The position numbers and the translations under genes are program-made. From JACVRW01 sp963803245 (GTDB lineage: Bacteria; Actinomycetota; Thermoleophilia; Solirubrobacterales; Thermoleophilaceae), in contig CAWDLI010000018.1 in NCBI GenBank assembly GCA_963803245.1, positions 337,916 to 401,915 on the forward strand: a stretch of 64,000 nucleotides of DNA, read 5' to 3'. Below, one piece after another: positions 49,876-57,313 of the stretch. Every line of letters begins with the position of its first letter. Position 1 is the stretch's first letter. The notes under the pieces are model-generated. The model was not told the origin of the DNA. It did not search any database and worked only from the letters and a program-made list of their open reading frames with translations.

Positions 49876-50564
49876 GTCTCCCCGCGCAGGTGCAAGATCG
49901 CGTACACCAGCGCGGCCGCCGCCGTGGACACATTGAGCGAGCCGACCTTGCCGCGGATCGGGAGGGCCACCAACTCGTCGCAAACCGAGCGCACACGCGG
50001 TCTCAGGCCTCTTCCCTCCGAGCCCAGCACGAGCACGACGCGGCCCGTGTAGTCGGGGGCGTCATAGGCCACGGACGCCTCGGAATCGGCACCATAGACC
50101 CACGCGCCGGCGGCCTTGGCCGTGCCGAGCCAGTCGGCCAGGTTGCGCACGCGCCCAACGGCGAGATGCTCCACGGCACCGGCGGATGCCTTGCAGGTGG
50201 CCGGAGTCACCGCGGCGGAGCGCCGTTCGGGGATCACGACGCCCGCGGACCCCGCAGCCTCCGCGACCCGGCACACGGCGCCCAGGTTGTGCGGGTCCTG
50301 CACCTCGTCGAGGGCGATCACGAGCGCGTCCTCGGGCGCGAGCAGGGAGCCTGGATCGGCGTAGAGATAGGGCCCGGCGTCCGCGCAGATCCCCTGGTGC
50401 TCACCGGAGCCGCACAGTTCCTCGATCCTCTCCGCCCCGGCTCGCTCGACCTCGACGCCGCTGAGCCAGTCCTCACCCGCGGCACTCTCCGTGGCCCAGA
50501 CTCGCTCCACCGGGCGAGGGCCCCGGAGCGCCTCCCTGACCGGGTTGCGTCCGTAGACGATCAC
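49872..50564 (-). CDS. rlmB: RlmB/TrmH-family rRNA 2'-O-methyltransferase
   Basis: A 230-residue SPOUT methyltransferase: an L7Ae-like N-terminus (YGRNPVREALRGPRPVERVW), motif 1 QDPHNLGAVCRVAEAAGSAG, motif 2 VVLVLGSEGRGLRPRV and motif 3 GSLNVSTAAAALVYAILHLR that forms the knot. It methylates the 2'-O of a guanosine in 23S rRNA (G2251 in E. coli). It abuts cysS with no gap (stop of cysS at 50565), the arrangement found in many bacteria. Confidence 0.92.
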   Translation of the reverse strand: MIVYGRNPVREALRGPRPVERVWATESAAGEDWLSGVEVERAGAERIEELCGSGEHQGICADAGPYLYADPGSLLAPEDALVIALDEVQDPHNLGAVCRVAEAAGSAGVVIPERRSAAVTPATCKASAGAVEHLAVGRVRNLADWLGTAKAAGAWVYGADSEASVAYDAPDYTGRVVLVLGSEGRGLRPRVRSVCDELVALPIRGKVGSLNVSTAAAALVYAILHLRGET

Positions 50565-51926
50565 TCAGCGGCGCACGAGCCGGGCGCCGTCCGGGGTGTC
50601 GCGAACCTCCCAGCCGCGCTCCGCAAGCTCGTCCCGCAGCCGGTCCGCCTCCGCGAAGTCCCGCTCCCCACGGGCCGCCTCGCGCCGCTCCGCCAGGGCC
50701 TGGACCTCATCCGGGGCCTCGTCGTCCGCGTCGTCCACGAGCCGCTCGAGGCCGAACGCGTGCAACATCTCGCGCAGGCGCCCCAATCCGACGTCCTGGC
50801 CGGCGCCGAGGCGCCTATTGGCCTCGGCAACCCACTCGAACAGGACGGCACGGGCCTCCGCGGTGTTGAAGTCGTCCGCGAGCGCGTCGAAGAAGCGCTC
50901 GACGAGCGCGCCCATCTCCTCCACCTCGGGCGCCTCCGGGTCGAGCCGCCGGACCAGCTCGCGGAGCGTCCGCACGTTGGCCTCCGCCTGGGCGAGCGCC
51001 TCCTCGGAGAAGCCGATCGGCTTGCGGTAGTGAGCGCTCACAAGCCACATCAGGACGGCCTCGGCGCCGTATTCGTCCAGCGCCCCGTGGAGCCCGCGGA
51101 TGTTGCCGACCGACTTGGCCATCTTCTCCGCGCCCATCTCGACCATGCCGTTGTGCATCCAGACCCTCGCCAGCGGCTTGCCGCGAGCCGCCTCGGTCTG
51201 GGCGATCTCGTTCTCGTGGTGGGGGAACACGAGGTCGGAGCCGCCGCCGTGCACCTCGAAGTCCACCCCGAGCAGCTCCTCGGCCATGGCCGAGCATTCG
51301 ATGTGCCAGCCCGGGCGGCCCTCGCCCCACGGCGAGGGCCAGGTCGTGTCCTCACCCTCCTTGGTGGCCTTCCAGAGCGCGAAGTCCTGCGGAGCGCGCT
51401 TGAGCGCCGCGGCGTCGTCGCCCTCGCCCTGCCTCATCTCGTCCGTGGGGCGATTCGAGAGCTTGCCGTAGTCCCCGTAGCTCTGAACGCTGAAGTAGAC
51501 GTCGCCGCCCGCCTCGTAGGCGTGCCCCGAGTCGATCAGGTCCCCGATCAGGGCGACGATCGCCTCGATCGTCTCGCTGGCCTTGGGCTCGCTGTCGGGC
51601 CGCTCCAGCCCCAGCCGGTCGGTGTCCTCCACGTACGCCGCGGTCATCGCGCGTGCCAGCTCCTCGCTGGACACGCCCTGCTCGCGCGCGGCGTCGTAGA
51701 TCTTGTCGTTCACGTCCGTGACGTTCACCACCAGCGTCGGGTCGTAGCCCTCGTGCTCGAGGAAGCGACGCAGCAGCGCGAACAGCACGTAGGGCCGCGC
51801 GTTGCCCACGTGCACGCGCGCGTACACCGTCGGGCCGCAGGCGTAGATGCCCACGCGCGGCGGGTCGCGCGGCTCGATCGGCAGGATCTCGCCGCTCAGC
51901 GTGTCGTGTAGACGCACCTCGCGCAC
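50565..51926 (-). CDS. cysS: Cysteinyl-tRNA synthetase
   Basis: A 453-residue class I synthetase. It shows zinc Cys in GIYACGPTVYARVHVGNARP (HVGN is the HIGH motif), the zinc Cys and His residues in HIECSAMAEELLG and FPHHENEIAQ, and KMSKS as KMAKS. The C-terminal anticodon domain has ADRLRDELAERGWEVRDTPD. It charges tRNA-Cys. GTG 51926 follows TAGCCT (51939-51934) by 7 bases, so it is probably leaderless. rlmB follows directly. Confidence 0.95.
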   Translation of the reverse strand: MREVRLHDTLSGEILPIEPRDPPRVGIYACGPTVYARVHVGNARPYVLFALLRRFLEHEGYDPTLVVNVTDVNDKIYDAAREQGVSSEELARAMTAAYVEDTDRLGLERPDSEPKASETIEAIVALIGDLIDSGHAYEAGGDVYFSVQSYGDYGKLSNRPTDEMRQGEGDDAAALKRAPQDFALWKATKEGEDTTWPSPWGEGRPGWHIECSAMAEELLGVDFEVHGGGSDLVFPHHENEIAQTEAARGKPLARVWMHNGMVEMGAEKMAKSVGNIRGLHGALDEYGAEAVLMWLVSAHYRKPIGFSEEALAQAEANVRTLRELVRRLDPEAPEVEEMGALVERFFDALADDFNTAEARAVLFEWVAEANRRLGAGQDVGLGRLREMLHAFGLERLVDDADDEAPDEVQALAERREAARGERDFAEADRLRDELAERGWEVRDTPDGARLVRR

Positions 51927-51933
51927 GGCGGAA

Positions 51934-51939
51934 AGGCTA
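51934..51939 (-). promoter_or_regulatory. -10 box of cysS
   Basis: TAGCCT on the minus strand ends 7 bases before GTG 51926; leaderless pattern. Confidence 0.45.
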
Positions 51940-51968
51940 AGGGTCGGGCCGGGGGGCTCCGGGCGGCG

Positions 51969-53351
51969 TCAGGAGAGCGGGGGGCGGCGCGCGGTCCAGC
52001 CCACGTCCGCCTCGAGCTGGGCGGCCACCGACAGCAGGGTCTCCTCGCTGTCCGGCGGCCCGATCAGCTGCACGCCGAGTGGCAGGCCCCGGTCGCTGAC
52101 GCTGGGGGCCGGCACGGAGCAGGACGGCTGGCCGGTGTGGTTCCAGATCCCTGTGTAGGGATACGCGTCCGCGTTCCCGAGGAGGGTGCGCAGGGCGCTC
52201 ATCCCCTCCCACTCGGCGGCGCCCACCGGCGGCTTGCCGGTGGTCGGGGTCACGAGCACGTCGAAGTCCGCGAAAATCCTGTTGATCCGCTCGGCGTGCA
52301 CGGCGGAGTCGCGCTTTGCCCGCTCGACGGCGCTCTTGGGAAACGGCCTGCCGAGCCTGCCGAATCCGCGCGTGCGCCGCTGCAGCCGGTCCGGGCGCGG
52401 CACCCTCGCCACGTCCTCCGCGATTCCCGCGAGGTAGCGGGCCGCGAGACCGTTGCCGGCGGCCAGCGGGTACTCGGGGTCGCGCACGTCCACGGCGTGC
52501 CCCAGCGCTCGCAGGCGCTCACCCGTCTCCTCCACGGCGTGCCGAAGCTGGGGATCCACGCGGGCCGGCAGGGTCGCCTTCGTGGACAGCGCCACCCGCA
52601 GCCGTCCGGGCTGCCGCTCGGCCGCATCCACGTAGCGCCGCATGCCCGCCGTGCCGGCACCCACGTCCAGGAGCAGCGCGGCGTCCGCGACGCTGCGCGC
52701 CTCGAAGCCCAGCACGCTCATGCCGTGCCAGTGCTCCGCGAACGGGCTCAGCGGGATGCGGCCGCGCTGCGGCTTGAGGCCCACGAGGCCGCAGTTGGCC
52801 GCGGGGATGCGGATGGAGCCGGCCCCGTCGGACGCGGTGGCCCCGGGCGCCAGGCCGGCGGCCACGGCCGCCGCGCTGCCACCGCTGGATCCGCCCGGCG
52901 TCGCGTCTAGGTCCCAGGGATTGCGGGTCACCCCGAAGGCGGGGCCCTCGGTGCAGCCGATGATCGCCAGCTCCGGAAGGTTCGTCTTCCCGATCAGCAC
53001 CGCCCCGGCCGACCGCAGGCGAGACACCAGCTCGCCGTCACGCTCGGCGGGCTCGGTGAACGCTGCCGTGCCCCAGCGGGTGACCTCGCCCGCCACGTCC
53101 TCGGTGTCCTTCACGGCCAGCGGCACTCCCAGCAGGGCGCGCACGTCGCCGCCGCGCCGGCGTGCATCGGCCTGGTCGGCGTCCGCGAGGGCGCGCTCGG
53201 CCATCACGATCCGGTACGAGTTCAGGGTCGGGTCGAGGCGCCCGATGCGGTCGAGGTAGAGCTCCACGAGCTCCCTCGACGAGACCTGGCCGTCCCGCAC
53301 CATCCGCGCGAGCGCGGCCACGCCCGAAAATGCGATGTCGTCGCGATCCAT
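51969..53351 (-). CDS. Amidase-signature enzyme
   Basis: A 460-residue amidase: catalytic Lys in GVPLAVKDTEDVAGE, the glycine-rich segment with Ser in ATPGGSSGGSAAAVAAGLAP, and the nucleophile Ser in DGAGSIRIPAANCGLVGLKP. It resembles GatA and general amidases but has no GatB/GatC neighbours, so it is probably a catabolic or drug-type amidase. It lies between ispF and cysS, where Bacillus and relatives have no such gene, so it is an insertion in a conserved cluster. TACAGT (53366-53361) is 9 bases before ATG 53351. Confidence 0.9.
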   Translation of the reverse strand: MDRDDIAFSGVAALARMVRDGQVSSRELVELYLDRIGRLDPTLNSYRIVMAERALADADQADARRRGGDVRALLGVPLAVKDTEDVAGEVTRWGTAAFTEPAERDGELVSRLRSAGAVLIGKTNLPELAIIGCTEGPAFGVTRNPWDLDATPGGSSGGSAAAVAAGLAPGATASDGAGSIRIPAANCGLVGLKPQRGRIPLSPFAEHWHGMSVLGFEARSVADAALLLDVGAGTAGMRRYVDAAERQPGRLRVALSTKATLPARVDPQLRHAVEETGERLRALGHAVDVRDPEYPLAAGNGLAARYLAGIAEDVARVPRPDRLQRRTRGFGRLGRPFPKSAVERAKRDSAVHAERINRIFADFDVLVTPTTGKPPVGAAEWEGMSALRTLLGNADAYPYTGIWNHTGQPSCSVPAPSVSDRGLPLGVQLIGPPDSEETLLSVAAQLEADVGWTARRPPLS

Positions 53352-53373
53352 CGCGTGAAGACTGTATTCCGAA

Positions 53374-53868
53374 TCAGCCGGTCGAGGCGCGGGCCGGGAC
53401 CACGCTTGCGGTCGCGATCACGGCTATCCCCTGGCCCTCGCCGACGAACCCCATCCCCTCGGCGGTCGTGAACTTCACGCCCACGTCCGCGGGATCCAGT
53501 CCGGCAGCGTCGGCAAGCCGCGCGCGCATCGCATCGCGGAAGGGACCGAGCTTCGGCTCCTCGCAGAGCACCACGGCATCCAGGTTCACGGGGCTGAGGC
53601 CCTTCTCGTCGAGCAGGGCCCGCGCCCGCCTGAGCAGCTCGATGCTGTCCGCGTCGCGCCAGCGCTCATCGGTGTCGGGAAAGTGGGCGCCGATGTCCTC
53701 GAGTCCGGCGGCGCCGAGCAGCGCGTCGGTCACCGCATGCGCCAGCGCGTCGGCGTCCGAGTGGCCCGCCAGACCCCTCGGCCACGGCACCTCCACTCCC
53801 CCGAGCACCAGCCGGCGCCCCTCCTCGAAGCGATGCGAGTCGAAGCCGATCCCCGTGCGCGCGCTCAT
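53374..53868 (-). CDS. ispF: 2-C-methyl-D-erythritol 2,4-cyclodiphosphate synthase
   Basis: A 164-residue enzyme: GIGFDSHRFEEGRRLVLGGV (Asp and His metal ligands), GLAGHSDADALAHAVTDALL, GAAGLEDIGAHFPDTDERW and VGVKFTTAEGMGFVGEGQG (CMP-binding). It cyclises CDP-methylerythritol 2-phosphate in the MEP isoprenoid pathway. ATG 53868 overlaps the stop of the upstream PHP gene by 4 bases (ATGA). It is separated from ispD by the PHP gene, an unusual insertion between two normally adjacent genes. Confidence 0.94.
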   Translation of the reverse strand: MSARTGIGFDSHRFEEGRRLVLGGVEVPWPRGLAGHSDADALAHAVTDALLGAAGLEDIGAHFPDTDERWRDADSIELLRRARALLDEKGLSPVNLDAVVLCEEPKLGPFRDAMRARLADAAGLDPADVGVKFTTAEGMGFVGEGQGIAVIATASVVPARASTG

Positions 53869-54707
53869 CCGAGCGGCTCCAGCCGCCGGCTGCGCCCCTC
53901 GAAAACGGCCAGCTCGGTCACGCCCAGGTCGCGCAGCCAGTCCACGGTCCGCTCGTACTCGTGGCCGAGCTGCTCGGGCACGTGGGCGTCGCTCGAGAGC
54001 GCCACAGGGCGGCCCGCCTCCAGGCAGAGCTCGAGAAAGCCCGCCGCCGGGTAGATCTCCGCGACCGGCTTGCGCAGGCCGGCCGTGGACACCTCGATCG
54101 CGATATCGGACTCCGCGATGCCATCCATCGCGCGCTCGTAGAAGCGGCGCAGATCGCCCTCGGGCCGCGGCACGCGCTCGCCCCAGACCTTCACGAGGTC
54201 TGGATGGGCGAGGATGTCGAAGAGGCCGCTCCGCGCCGTCTCGCCCAGCGTCTCGAAGTACCTCCGCCAGACCTTCTCGGGGTCGTTCGAGCGCCAGATG
54301 TCCCACGACTCCCAGTCCGGGTAGGCGTGCAGGTCCACCGCCTCGTCGCTGAGGAAGTGCAGGGAGCCGACCACGTAGTCCCATGGCCGGCCGTCCAGCA
54401 CGTTCGCGAGCCTGTCCTCGCGGCCGGGCAGGAAGTCCGCCTCGATCCCCAGCCGCAGATCCGTCTCCTCGCGCACGAACTCGCAGTAGGCGTCGAGGTC
54501 GTCGCGGGCCCAGTGCCGGTACCAGGGGTGGCTCCACACGTCGAGCGACTGCGTGAAGCGGTGGATGTGCTCGGCCACCCCGAGCTCCGCGATTCCGCGC
54601 TCGGTGGCGGCCTCCCGGTAGCGCTCCGCGTTCGCGGTCGTGAAGTACGCGTCGGGCGTCGTGTCGTCCTCGTCGGGACGGAGGTGCACGTGGTAGTCGG
54701 TCAGCAT
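53865..54707 (-). CDS. PHP-family phosphatase (HisK/HisJ-like)
   Basis: A 280-residue PHP-fold protein: MLTDYHVHLRPDEDD (metal HxH), ELGVAEHIHRF, LRLGIEADFLPGRED, DYVVGSLHFL, SGLFDILAHPDLVKVWGERV and ALSSDAHVPEQLGHEYERTV. These match histidinol-phosphatase HisK-type enzymes, which remove phosphate from histidinol phosphate. No other his genes are near, so the substrate is uncertain. Its start overlaps the end of ispD by 7 bases and its stop overlaps ispF, placing it inside the isoprenoid operon. Confidence 0.88.
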   Translation of the reverse strand: MLTDYHVHLRPDEDDTTPDAYFTTANAERYREAATERGIAELGVAEHIHRFTQSLDVWSHPWYRHWARDDLDAYCEFVREETDLRLGIEADFLPGREDRLANVLDGRPWDYVVGSLHFLSDEAVDLHAYPDWESWDIWRSNDPEKVWRRYFETLGETARSGLFDILAHPDLVKVWGERVPRPEGDLRRFYERAMDGIAESDIAIEVSTAGLRKPVAEIYPAAGFLELCLEAGRPVALSSDAHVPEQLGHEYERTVDWLRDLGVTELAVFEGRSRRLEPLG

Positions 54708-55339
54708 CGCGAGCGCAGGATCGCCTCGGCCACCCGAAGGTCCAGCGCGGTGGTCACCTTAATGTTCTCGGGCGGCGCCTCCACGAGCCGGACGCTGCCC
54801 CCGCCGGCCTCCACGAGCGAGGCGTCGTCGGTGGCCGCGGCCAGCCGCTCCTCGCTCACGTCGAGGGCGCTCCGCAGCACGTCCGCCCGGAACACCTGAG
54901 GCGTCTGCACCGCCCAGAGGCGGTCCCGGGCAAGCGTGCGGGCGACGCGGCCGGCGCCGTCCTCCTCCTTCACGGTGTCGGTCATGCGCGCCGCGGCGAT
55001 CGCGCCGTCGCAGCCGTCGAGCCCGCGCAGGCAGCTCTCCACCAGCTCGCGCAGGACGAGTGGGCGGGCCGCGTCGTGCACGACCGCCACGGTGGCCTCG
55101 GGGGCGGCGGCAAGGGCGTTGCGGACCGAGGCGGAGCGGCTCTCGCCGCCGCGCACGCGGTCGGGCTCCTCCTCGAACCCGGCCGGCACCGCCACGACCA
55201 CGCGGTCGCACACCCCGGTGAGGGCATCGAGGCTCCATTCGAGCATGGGCCTGCCGGCCAGAACGGCGAACGCCTTGGGGCCATCGGCACCAAGGCGTTC
55301 GCCGCTGCCGCCGGCGGGAATGATCCCGACGACGGGCAA
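54701..55339 (-). CDS. ispD: 2-C-methyl-D-erythritol 4-phosphate cytidylyltransferase
   Basis: A 212-residue nucleotidyltransferase: VGIIPAGGSGERLGADGPKA with Lys for CTP, VVAVPAGFEE, RSASVRNAL, AVVHDAARPLVLRELVESCL, TVKEEDGAGRVARTLARDRL, ATDDASLVEAGG and VRLVEAPPENIKVTTALDLR. It makes CDP-methylerythritol from MEP and CTP. ATG 55339 is 8 bases after the carD stop and is expected to be co-transcribed with carD. Confidence 0.94.
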   Translation of the reverse strand: MPVVGIIPAGGSGERLGADGPKAFAVLAGRPMLEWSLDALTGVCDRVVVAVPAGFEEEPDRVRGGESRSASVRNALAAAPEATVAVVHDAARPLVLRELVESCLRGLDGCDGAIAAARMTDTVKEEDGAGRVARTLARDRLWAVQTPQVFRADVLRSALDVSEERLAAATDDASLVEAGGGSVRLVEAPPENIKVTTALDLRVAEAILRSRC

Positions 55340-55347
55340 GGTTCGAG

Positions 55348-55914
55348 CTAGGCGGTCGCGGGAGCGGGGTGCCGGCTCGTGTGCGCCTCGCTGATGAGTC
55401 CCTCGAGGTGGCTCTCCGCCTCGTCCTCTTCCATCACGAGCGCGTACATGAGCTCGGAGGCCAGGATCTTCTTCGCCCGGGTGTACATCTGCTTCTCACC
55501 GGTCGAGAGGCCCTTCTCGGTCTCCCTGATGGCGAGGTTGCGGACCACCTCGGCGAGCTCGAAGACGTCGCCCGTCTTGATCTTCTCGCGGTTGTGCTTG
55601 AACCGCCGATTCCAATTCTTCGGCATCTGGCTCACGTCATCGCGAAGGACGGCGAGCACCTTCTTCACGTCGTCCTCACCGATCACGCGCCGCAGCCCGG
55701 CACGATCGGCGTTCTCACACGGGACCATCACCGTCATGTTGTTGTGGAGGATCTTGATGGTCAGGTACTGGCGCTTCTCGCCGAGCACCTCCTTCATCTC
55801 CTTCTTGAGGACCTTGCCGGCCCCATGGTGGGGATATACGACCTGGTCCCCGATCTCGTACACGGCCGGGGGCCGCGCAATCTCGAGGTCCTCAACTATT
55901 TCCTGCTCCAACAC
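55348..55914 (-). CDS. carD: CarD-family transcription factor
   Basis: A 188-residue CarD protein. The N-terminal Tudor-like RNA polymerase-binding domain reads YEIGDQVVYPHHGAGKVLKK, LTIKILHNNMTVMVPCENAD. The C-terminal helical DNA-binding domain has MPKNWNRRFKHNREKIKTGD, VFELAEVVRNLAIRETEKGL. It stabilises open complexes at rRNA and many other promoters. GTG 55914 is the first standard start, but the Shine-Dalgarno GGAGGG is 18 bases away. An in-frame ATT at 55926 lies 5-6 bases after it and would add MSDA, so a non-standard start is possible. Lying between disA and ispD, it is an extra gene in an otherwise Bacillus-like order. Confidence 0.93.
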   Translation of the reverse strand: MLEQEIVEDLEIARPPAVYEIGDQVVYPHHGAGKVLKKEMKEVLGEKRQYLTIKILHNNMTVMVPCENADRAGLRRVIGEDDVKKVLAVLRDDVSQMPKNWNRRFKHNREKIKTGDVFELAEVVRNLAIRETEKGLSTGEKQMYTRAKKILASELMYALVMEEDEAESHLEGLISEAHTSRHPAPATA

Positions 55915-55945
55915 TGCGTCGCTAATGATGCCCTCCTACGTAGCT

Positions 55946-55963
55946 GCGGCGCTCATGCGCCGC
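55946..55963 (-). terminator. Hairpin between disA and carD
   Basis: GCGGCGC (55946-55952) and GCGCCGC (55957-55963) pair perfectly with a 4-base loop, 9 bases after the disA stop and ahead of the carD Shine-Dalgarno. It may be a terminator or attenuator. Confidence 0.5.
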
Positions 55964-55972
55964 TGTTCCCCA

Positions 55973-57082
55973 TCAGGTCTGTAGATACCGATCCACGAGG
56001 TTGATCTCCTGCAGGCGGCGAAGGCCCTCGCGGATGTCCTTCGCGCGCACGTCCCCAACTCCCTCGACCGACTCCAGCTCAGCGTCGCCTGCGGCGAGGA
56101 TCTCGTCCAGGGAGCTGAACTCCGCCACGATGCTGTGCACCACCATCCTCGGCAAACGCGGTATGCGCCCGAGGATCCGGTGGCCGCGCGGCGCGGCCGG
56201 ATGGTCGAGGGTGTTGAGCTTGCGGTCGTAGCCGAGCAGCTCGGCCAGCCGACCGAAGTCGAGCAAGTCTTGATGGGGCAGGCGGGCGAGCGAGTCGAGC
56301 ACCAGCGCGTGCCCCTCGTCGCTGCCGTCCACGATGTAGTCGCGCACCAGCGCGGACTTGTCGGCGGCCACGCCGACCATCGTCTCCTCGAGCTGCATCT
56401 CGATCAGCCGGCCCTCGGCTCCGAGCTCCACGATGTAGCGCTCGATCTCCACCGCCATGCGGGTCACGAGCTCGGCGCGCTGGAGAACGGTGAGCACGTC
56501 GTGGAGGGTCACGCCGCCCTCGAACTCGAGCGCCGTGAGGCGGGTGGCCACCTGGTCGAGGCGGCTGCGGTACTTGTCGAGCGTCGCGAGCGCCTGGTTC
56601 GCCTTGGCGAGAACCACGGTGATGTCCTCGAGGATGTACTTCGCGCCGTCGAGGTAGAGCGACACCACCCCACGGCCCGCGGAGATGGCGATCACGAGCG
56701 CGTCCGTCTGCTTGGACACGCGCTCAGCGGTGCGGTGCCGGGTGCCGGTCTCCAGCGACAGGATCGTGGGATCCGGCATCAGCTGCACGTTGGCCCAGAG
56801 GATCTTCGTGCTGTTGGCGGCGAGGATGATCGCGCCGTCCATCTTCGCCAGCTGGTAGAGCAACGCGGGCGTGTAGTCCACGTCGACCTTGACGCCTCCG
56901 GAGAGCAGAAACCCGAGCTCCTCCGACTCGCCTAGACAGATCAGCGCCCCTGTCCGGGCGGGCACGATGTTGTCGATGCCCTCCCTGACCGCGGTGCCCG
57001 GGGCGACCATCTCGAGCGCTCTCACCAACCGGGGCTCTTGCCGGGCTTCGAGCTCTCCTGCATCGTCCCCGGCGTACGGCAT
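55973..57082 (-). CDS. disA: DisA, DNA integrity scanning diadenylate cyclase
   Basis: A 369-residue DisA. The DAC domain occupies residues 1-145 with DGA in AKMDGAIILAANSTKI and RHR in SLETGTRHRTAERVSKQTDA. A helical linker follows, and a C-terminal helix-hairpin-helix (EILAAGDAELESVEGVGDVR) binds branched DNA. It makes c-di-AMP from two ATP and stops when it meets DNA junctions. Its product is the ligand of the riboswitch at 1461-1600. ATG 57082 follows TAGAAT by 8 bases (leaderless). It is downstream of radA, its usual partner, across a structured 231-base gap. Confidence 0.96.
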   Translation of the reverse strand: MPYAGDDAGELEARQEPRLVRALEMVAPGTAVREGIDNIVPARTGALICLGESEELGFLLSGGVKVDVDYTPALLYQLAKMDGAIILAANSTKILWANVQLMPDPTILSLETGTRHRTAERVSKQTDALVIAISAGRGVVSLYLDGAKYILEDITVVLAKANQALATLDKYRSRLDQVATRLTALEFEGGVTLHDVLTVLQRAELVTRMAVEIERYIVELGAEGRLIEMQLEETMVGVAADKSALVRDYIVDGSDEGHALVLDSLARLPHQDLLDFGRLAELLGYDRKLNTLDHPAAPRGHRILGRIPRLPRMVVHSIVAEFSSLDEILAAGDAELESVEGVGDVRAKDIREGLRRLQEINLVDRYLQT

Positions 57083-57090
57083 GACGTCTA

Positions 57091-57096
57091 ATTCTA
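57091..57096 (-). promoter_or_regulatory. -10 box of disA
   Basis: TAGAAT on the minus strand ends 8 bases before ATG 57082; no ribosome binding site. Confidence 0.55.
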
Positions 57097-57168
57097 CGCG
57101 AATGGCCCTCAGGGCGCGCCGTTTTTGGGGTTGTGCAGGGTTTAAGGCTTAGGGACTGGCGTTTCTGG

Positions 57169-57253
57169 GTGCGGGTCCTGTCGCTGCTTCGCCCTCCCCG
57201 CTCCCGGTGCAACAACGCACCGGTCCGGGGAAGGCTCCGCGCGCCACCCGCAC
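57169..57253 (-). ncRNA. Structured region between radA and disA (possible RNA or terminator)
   Basis: GTGCGGGT (57169-57176) pairs with ACCCGCAC (57246-57253). Inside is a long hairpin, CCGGTGC (57204-57210)-AACAAC-GCACCGG (57217-57223), extended by CCCC/GGGG. The region is in the 231-base gap 57083-57313 that has no gene. It could be the radA terminator or a separate small RNA; no known RNA class is recognised. Confidence 0.35.
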
Positions 57254-57313
57254 ACCGACGTTCTGGCTCTGAGACCGGCCTCCCCGGGCTTCTTCGTTGA
57301 GCGGGTTTGGCTC

